A stretch of 64,000 nucleotides of DNA, taken from positions 5,259,501-5,323,500 of the forward strand of contig CM076945.1 in NCBI GenBank assembly GCA_039566865.1. Direction: 5' to 3'. Under the pieces are notes generated by a model. That model was not told the origin of the DNA and searched no databases. It was given only the letters and a program-made list of their open reading frames with translations. Positions 27,401 through 36,400 of this stretch are shown one piece after another. The position numbers were made by a program, and so were the translations under genes. The DNA is from Aurelia coerulea. Its lineage: Eukaryota; Cnidaria; Scyphozoa; Semaeostomeae; Ulmaridae. Every line of letters starts with the position of its first letter. Position 1 is the first letter of the stretch.

Positions 27401-30400
27401 CAAAAATCTTTGTTCGAAAACACTAGAAATGTACATTGTTTTTAACTGAACCAATAGCTTCGCCACCCCGCCCCGCCCCTCCCCCAATATTTGGCAAAGT
27501 GTCCGCCACTGGTTACAATGATCAGGGCCGCAAACCTGGTAATAAATCTGACTTTTCGAGAGCTTTCGAGAGATTCGAGGGCCAATTTATTTCAAAAAGT
27601 TTAAAATGTCTGCATGTTAGCTATGCGTACTGTTGTTCCCATGTTCTTAACTCTCAAATCAAATACCTAAACGCTTACAAAATCTATCTCACAAAATACA
27701 CACAATAAATGTGTATGTAAGAAGAGAGTAAAACCTTCCACAAAAAGATCACAAAAAGATTTACCTGGCGAAATACTTCGTGTAAACATAGAATATTCTC
27801 TTTGGTTGAATACAGTACAGATCGGACAATTTCAGCAGTAACATATAGTGTCTCATATTGCATGAAATTTTTTTCATCGACTGATGACAGAGACCCAGTT
27901 TCTGCATTCAATGAATCATCTGTGTTTGATGACTCTGACAGTCTGTCTTCTTCACTTCTGCTCCTCCCTGGTTTCTTGAATCGAATCGTGAAAGCAACGA
28001 ACCAACATAGAACCCTCCAACGACAGCTCATTTGACTTTGTGAAGACTCTCGTGTTTTGATTTCGACTAAGTTTGTTGCCAACAAATCTGAAAATTCAGA
28101 AACAGAATAACACTTGTATTTAGAAGAAAGAATTTTCTCATAGAAGGGAGGTGAAGGTCAACAAGAAATTCTTTGCGAGTTTAGTACATTTAGTCAGACA
28201 ACCATAATATGCAAAGGGAAAGCAATTATAACAGAAGAAGGAGAGAATTAAACAGAAAGGGGACAAATATAAAAATGCTGCAGGAAAGTCTCTAGAAAAA
28301 GCAACAATGACGAATACGTGGAGTATTTACAATGTTCCCTTTTTAGTATTTACAATGCAACATATTTTATACGCTCAAGAACCCAACCTCAGCCACAAAA
28401 GGTCTACATAGTCTACAGTTGCATTCCTCTCCCTTCCAGGTTTTTTATTCTTCTTTTAAAGCTGGAGAGGGTATCAAACTGTTTCATGTCATTGGGAAGA
28501 GCATGCCATAATCTACACCCCAGAAATGTCATCGTTTCTAAGCCATAGCACGTAGTACGCGCTTTTGGAAACAGTAGATTATGGCAGCTTCTTAACCCAT
28601 AAAGATTGTGTTTTTCGACAAAGATCTCCATCATGAAACTAGGACTAAGCTCCCATTCTGTTTTATAAATTTCAGTCATCAACGAAAAATAACAATAAAA
28701 AGTCACGAAATGTCCGCTTGGTGAAAGTAAGGCTTAAGACACACTGATCAATGCTTACCTTCGCTCTTCCCATACAGCCTGTCCGCTGGATCCCACGATG
28801 TGAATACATGGGGCAAGTAAAATTTCTTGAAATGTTGAAATAAATAGTAAAAGCCACTTTCTCGCATTTTATTATCCTTCCAATGAACATCCATCATCTG
28901 AAAAATAAAATGTAGTAGCCATGGAAAATGACAAGAAAAATGAAGTAACTATGAAAAATAACAACAAAAATGAAGTAACCATGAAAAATAACAATAAAAT
29001 TGAAGTAACCATGAAAAATAACAATAACAATGAAGTAACCATGAAAAATAACAATAAAATTGAAGTAACCATGAAAAATAACAATAACAATGAAGTAACC
29101 ATGAAAAATAACAATAAAATTGAAGTAACCATGAAATTACTAACCCGTAATCAATTCCTTTCCTTACAGTTTCGAACCAAGGTTGCTGATGCTACGTTTC
29201 TGAACCACTCTGCGTTTACAAGGGTTAATCGCATTGTGCTGGTTTCTCGACCATAGAACAGATGTCTTTGTTACAAAGTCTGACCTTGTTAACGCGGCAG
29301 CAGTCGCTGCCTTTATGAATAATACCTTATTTCAGCTTACCTTTTTCGTCATATAATCGAGTATCCTGTCGAGAAATCGGTTCGTGAGTTCTTCTGGCAT
29401 TGGATTCTTTTCCCCTTGTGGAGGAGGAAGAAGTGGTGATATTGATTCTCCAGTGCACCATTCTAAAACAAATAAAAGCCTTTTGAACGCATTTCACCCG
29501 TAAACGTGGCGTATATTAGTTCTCCTATTCTATCGTTAAACAATGCCGGATAATGTAAATCCTTGCCTGAGTCTATTAATGACATTTCCTACGTGAATAA
29601 ATAAGTAACGAAAAAATAACAATTGAAGGCACCTCTGAATTTCCCAGGTGAAAAACTATTACTCATCGATTGTGGACGTCAGAAAAAACCGTGGAGGGGG
29701 GGGGGGTACATAACATGTTCAGGCTACGGGTATGTGCCGCCCATATGGGTGGGTTTTTGGGTCCAAAATTCTCTAAACAAGGGTCCTTTTTTGGCAGATT
29801 TTCCATAAACATGGGTGGGGTTTCGCAAAAATAGTTAAAAATAGGCAGTTTTGCACCAAAATTCGTCATAGAAGTGGGTACCAAGGCAAGTTTCGGGTTA
29901 TTAGAAGAGGGTACCTTTCTGAAAACCGGGCGGCAGACCCCCGTCCATCCACAAGTCATGTACCCCCCCCCCCCCCAGGGCAGAAAAGGGCATAAAACTC
30001 CATCACAACTACAGAATACGAATCCTTTCATTTAGCAGATGGCTGCTTTCAGTAGCTATAAGACTGACTCCATAGACCTTGTTATGAGTCTAGAGGTATG
30101 GTTTCAACTCGTTACAGGTTACAGCAATGAAGAATCCATCAAGTAGCATCTGATTCACGCCCAGGCAAAAATAAGAATAATAATGATATCATAAAAAAAA
30201 GAAAAATCAGAAATTTTTCGAGTAGTTTTGGAGATAATCCACTTTTCTGAAATCAACAAAAAGATTTGAACTAGAATTTGCGAAGCCAACGTTGACGGAA
30301 ACATTGCGATTTATAAATCTTTTGATTGCCCTGATTATGCAGAAATACATCATTTTTAATGCTTTTCGATAGGACGAATGATCTTAGAGAAAATAACTGT

Positions 30401-33400
30401 TTTCTAGGAGAGTGGCTTTGCGAAACGGCATCTCGCTGTTCAGTGGAGCAGACTTTAATTTTGAACGCTCACATTTTGAGAAGCTTGTGATCTATTTCTT
30501 TCAGAACACACGCAGTTTTAAGAACGGCATTTTGAGAACTAGAAAGATTTTTGGAAGCCAAACCCTAGGCAGGAACATCGCATTCAGACTAGACTCACTC
30601 TTTGAATGAAACTTGATACAAAAAAAAATATCAAGAATTTTTACCTGAATCGATATCCAAATACGACAAATATTGTGATGACGAAACAGAAACAAATCCT
30701 GACCCACTGATGCTCACAAAAACTGAATCAACGAATCTCTTGGGTCGATATATCTTTGTCAAGTCGATTTTGTTGACTGGGTTAGGAAAACCAGGGACAA
30801 TGCTCCCGTAAACAAGTAAGCCAAGTTCGTCCACATTCTCTTGCAGGTCTTGCAGCCACAGTAAGTATAACTTGACGCCAATTTCTCGAACCTAAATGAA
30901 AGGAATGCAACAAAGTTATCAATCTCATCTACTAAGAATGAGTAACATGCGATCTGCCAATCCAAAGAAAATACTTTGAGAGATAGAAACACATTGCTTC
31001 ATGCAGGCAATGATAATAACACTGCTGCTTTTTAAAAGACATGGTAACATTTTTCTGCAAGTTAAGTCCTCGAATAAGCCCCCAACCAAAATTGTTCTTA
31101 TGAAATAAGCCCCACTCTCGAATAAGCCTCCCACCCCAAAATAGTTTTTGCGAAATAAGCCCATGGGAGCTTATTCGAGGACGTACGGTACCCTAGATCA
31201 CTTTCATGCAAATTCCAAATCTTGATGATATTTTTTGAAATCCTATGTCACTGTGTTGTGACGTCACAAAGAAGTTAACGAGAATCTTGTTCACACTGTG
31301 TTGTGACGTCGCAATGTTTTACAAATGCTGATGAGACTACCATGTCATATTCTTGCAACAGAATCGATGATCTAAACGATACTAATTTCGAACATGAAGT
31401 CACTGCACAAAATGTAATTTGAAAGTCACAGTGACATAATGTCAATGATTCTTTAAAAAGCTTCTTAACGTAAAACAAGATACTTACCGCTAAGATATTT
31501 CCATGATGAAGTAACCTCCTTAGTATTGTTCCTATAAGGACAAGCAAAGTGTTTTTTGAGGTGCATTCTCTCACGTATATTGCACTTCACAGGACACACA
31601 CAAAGATGCATACAAAAATCCCTTACTCAATCAATGGTGATTTCTGCTGCTCAAATGCTAAAAGACTGAAATTGTTTCTGGTTCTTTTTCTTAACATGAC
31701 TTGTACATAGCTTAAAGACCATGACTACGATGAACTTCATCAAGTGTGTATTCCAGAGAATTTGTTCCTGGCTCTTAAATGATGCAATGCAACATCAAAT
31801 ATCTTGCAAGAACAACTGTATTTGGTCCAATGTTTCAATAAGATGCTAAAACTTTACATAACAGAGTCCATTACAGATAAATAAGATGTAGAGGCTCTCG
31901 GTCAGACACAAGATATCTAGAGTTTGTATCTTTGGCTCTCCTCAGAGGTAATATAGGTGATGGGGAAAATATACTTAAACTTATAGAAGTACATTAAAGA
32001 TTTCCAACATCACCAAATACACATTCTGATTCAATGCATTTGTTGGATTCCCTAAATGGCTATGAGATTACAAACCAAGTCACATGAATATGTATGGGGA
32101 AAAACATACACATGATTTTCTTGTTAAGCATAAAGATATTAATGGACACTTCAGTGACATTATATCATTGAGAAAACGTATGCAGATGTAACTTTTATAA
32201 GAAACAAGCTTTAATAAAGCAAAATGAAGAGCGTACCAATACTGTTGAACTGCCATCTTTCATAAACTCTCTCTGGTACAAGCAATAGTAATTTCTAAAA
32301 AGAAGTGAGATACACTACAGGCCTTGTGTACATCATATGGTATAGCATCAAAGAATTATCAATGTGTTTTTAAGAATCCTGCAAATGACGATAAGAATTC
32401 TTGAGAGCGTTGAAAGATTGTAAATATGTTTGAACAAGAATTCTTAAAGGGGCTGCGTTGCCTAAATGTAAACAAAACGATGATTTTTGCAGTTTTTTGA
32501 AAGGTGATATCACACAGGATTTTCATATTTTTGTCAAAATGAAAGTTGCTGTTCGGACATAAATAATTGTACTTCACTAAACACTAACCAAACATTCATA
32601 TCTTCCACGATTGCTCCGATATAGTGGATTTTAACGGTCACTTTTTGGTGGCTTGGGTGAAGCCACAAAACAAACTGCAGAAAACAATGGATGAACAATG
32701 GATAATTGGTGACACGTGCGAGTTTACGGATTTGTTTATTATTTGGCGACGGAGCCCCTGTAAGAATTTTGTATGAATAGACAAAATCGGCTAAGATTAT
32801 TATTGCGAAGATGAGTGACTTAATGCCGATTACTGGGATTCTGCTGCGGGTGAAGGTAGGCCCATCAGCTTTCTTGCCAGGGAATAGCTTTAATTCGTCA
32901 AGGATTTTCAAAAATCAAACAAACAAATATTTTCATGCTCTTCCTGGAAATGTGGAGTGGGGCTACTCGAATCGATTCGTGGTAAAACCAGCTCTGTATC
33001 TTTATTAGTCGAATATCCATTTTCATTTTCGTGAAGGTACTCGAAAAGTTATCTCGAAAGCCTTATTTTCAGTCATGTGATCGGAATACGGCGATATCAT
33101 AGGCTTATAAGCGTGAAATTTGCAAATTTGCGGGCTTCCCTGTGCCCTATTGAAAGATTTGACTCATATGCTAGGTACAGTATATATTGCTTAAAAATGA
33201 AAAATTTGTTTATAAGATATTCTCCATGAACTTAAAAGATGAAATTTAGTATTGGAAATATGTATGTACGTATGTAAAATTTCGCCATACTGAAAAAATT
33301 AAATGTAAAATAAATTTAGGAAAAAGAACGGTCTAATTACTAACAATAAATAAAAGCGTTCTTAGTCTAATTACAGGTGTATAATATGATATAATATAAT

Positions 33401-36400
33401 ACAATAATCTAAGCATAAAAGTTGGAGTAGTAATCTAAAAAACACCCCTGGTTTAAATGGCAGGGATAGGATTAAAAAGATCAGTGCGACGTTGTTTCCA
33501 TAATGGTCTCTCCAGAGGTGTCATTGAAAGACAAATTTTAACGAAAGAAAAGAAAAATAATATCTATGTCTCAGAAGTTGAGATTAAATGCTGCTTTCTC
33601 AAAGATTGTTGGCAGACAAATTTGTTACAGCTTTTAGAATTTTAATAATTTATAATTAATTTTAATAAAATTTGAAATGAACTCAGGAAAAATGCTCTGA
33701 AACAAATAAGCAGGAGGGTGTTAATCAAGCCTCCAAGCATATGCACTTTTATCAAAGATATATAGCATAAAATATTGATGTTCTTGAAGAAAGAAGCCTT
33801 CAAGAAATATTGACGTTTTCTTTATTTCCTAAATTGGATTGTAATTTTACCTTATGGTACCTGCTTGTGATAACAACTGCTTATTGATAAAAAAGTTACT
33901 GGTCTTATTTTTCCAAGTCTATCTTGCAAGGGTAAACCAAGTTTTCAAGGAAATAATGGATTAACAGTATAAGTATTCCAATAAAATGAGTTTAGTAAAT
34001 GTAACTAAAGATGTATGCTTTGTGCAGACGAACTTTAGAGGAACTACTGTAGCACAAGTGCTGACAATGAAACAAAATTGAACAAGATGAATTGCAAATA
34101 CCTCAAGAATCAGCAAAAGTCCTTCCAATTCCTCTCTAAAAGATTTGTGTCCTATACAAAAAATAGCAATGTTGACATCTTGGTTTACAGAGCAAAAGTA
34201 GAAACTCGCAAACTTTAAAACAGTGTCATGATGATGTAGTGTGTTGGATAACAAAAGCATTGCACAAACATTTCTTTTGATAAGCAAGGCCACTGCTTCT
34301 AAAGTCTGCCTCAACTTACAGTATGTCAGATGAGATATGCAAAAAGACTAAATTACTTAATACAAAGCTCTCAGATTTTTTTCAATGAGGACATTTTTGT
34401 CTGACATCTAATGTGAGATGGACTTTAGTATACAGTTCAAACTAGAGAGTGTTAAAATCCAAAAGTAATGTGGGCCTAAAATAATTGTAACAAAAAGTTC
34501 TATGAGGTTACCACCAGTAAAGTACAGTATACTGGAACAAAAATTGCCTCCAAAAACATCTAACCACGCATAAAAAATACTCTGCTTATTTCTTGCTGAT
34601 ATACATAATCCAAACAAAAATAAAACAATTGAATTATATTATATACATTTATTACCTTTTGACTTGGAAGCTGACACAAGAGTATTGAATTCTTCATAAA
34701 AAATATAGTAAATTTCAACACAATGTCTTTGAAACAATGTTATGACTTCAGATGTAGGCAGTTGATCTGTGGGGAGAAATACAGTTTATAATCATGTACA
34801 TGTTTAAAGCTTCAATAATCTTTCTTTTAATGAAAATACAAATTTGTCAACTATCAAGAATAATAATATTATGAAAAATGAAAGTGTTTATCATTGCACT
34901 CTTTGTCCTCCATTAAAAGTTATGAAATGTAGTTTGGTGTCGCAAATTGTTGATTTGAAAATACGGAGCAGAAGATTTGTAGCTTATAGTTTTTATGGAC
35001 ACTTGAAGATGGTTTGAAAACATTTTTTTCAAATTTGTAGAAAGCATCCTGATCCTAATATGATATCCATACAATATCTGCAAAGCCATAACAGTTTTTA
35101 CATGATTCATAACTCTATGTGACTAACAGAGCAGAAACTGTGTGCGCATGCACAAGCTCCCTGCAACAGATCCAAAAATTAGGTAACACTTGATATTTTT
35201 CTGCCTTGGGCCTTAAAGGCATTGAGTCATGGTAGATAGATCGCGTATACCCAATTTGCAAAAATCGCTGAGTCATGATGATAGCTTACGCCAATCTGAT
35301 TGGCTGTAATCCAAACTGCACACATGATATTCTCACTTGAATATATTCTTAAAGCTTTATTATCGGGGTTTCCCTTTGAAGTCAACAAGGTGTAATTTCA
35401 CATAGCAAAGAAAACAAAAGGATCTGACGACCGTCTCTCATGGTGTTACAAGACAACTGATAAAGCGAGGCTAGGAGTATATATCTCAATAAAAGGACAG
35501 CAATGTGCTTAGGGCCAAGGGATTCAATTGAATAATGTTGTGGGGATTAACAAAAAGAGTTAGGTTTGAAAAATGCGAAACATAGGCCACGCGCCACTCC
35601 GATGTAGCCTCTTATTTGTGAAGTTCATCTCTGATCACATGAAAACAGACTGATCACATGAAAGCAGACAGACCCCCAGCCGAGAATTGCTATTTACCAT
35701 GACTCAATGCCTTTAAACTTTTCATCTTTCACTTCAAAAACATATCCACACACTTCCTTATTTCAGATTGCTGGATGACATCATTTTACACAGTTTCTGC
35801 TCTGTATGTGATCCAATTTGCTTGAAATCATAATAATTGGTTAGTAACAAGTCTAGGTGTTTGGTGCTAGGTTAGCTTTGCAACATACGTACATTGGCCC
35901 AGGAAAAATGAATTATCTTAGAGACATAGAAATTGGGGGCATTGGGGGCACGTACTCCACCAAGATTTTGCAACTGTAACAAAAAAGTACTCTTTTTGCT
36001 TTGGGAAGTGCCCCTTTAGGAGTTTAGCCTGATAAAAAAATGCCCTTGAAGTGTCCCAAAGTTTAGGATGCTTCCTACAGCCCTGATTTTTAGTCCAACC
36101 ACCACGGGATTTTCTAGAACTGTCCAAATTCGCCAAATTTGCTGCATTTTTCCACACGTTTTGAAAAAGTAGGCAAAATGCCTATGACAGACGATGGACT
36201 GTGGCATTGAGAAAAAGGTATTTGGTAGCATTTGGTCTGCACAGAAAAGGCACAAGCTGGTATATCTAATTTGCCTTGTTGTCATTTTTAACTGCTCAAG
36301 CCACAACTATCACCACAAAAATCACATTTTCCTACAACACCACAACTTGTGGACATAGAATCAGTTTTGTGGTTGGTTGGGGCCATGACAAAAACCACTT

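Noticed and set aside
28921..29256. Plus-strand frame with repeated [10 protein letters not shown] peptides
   Set aside because: It is the 30-bp minisatellite read in one frame; 30 is a multiple of three so it stays open. It lies antisense in a RALGAPA intron.
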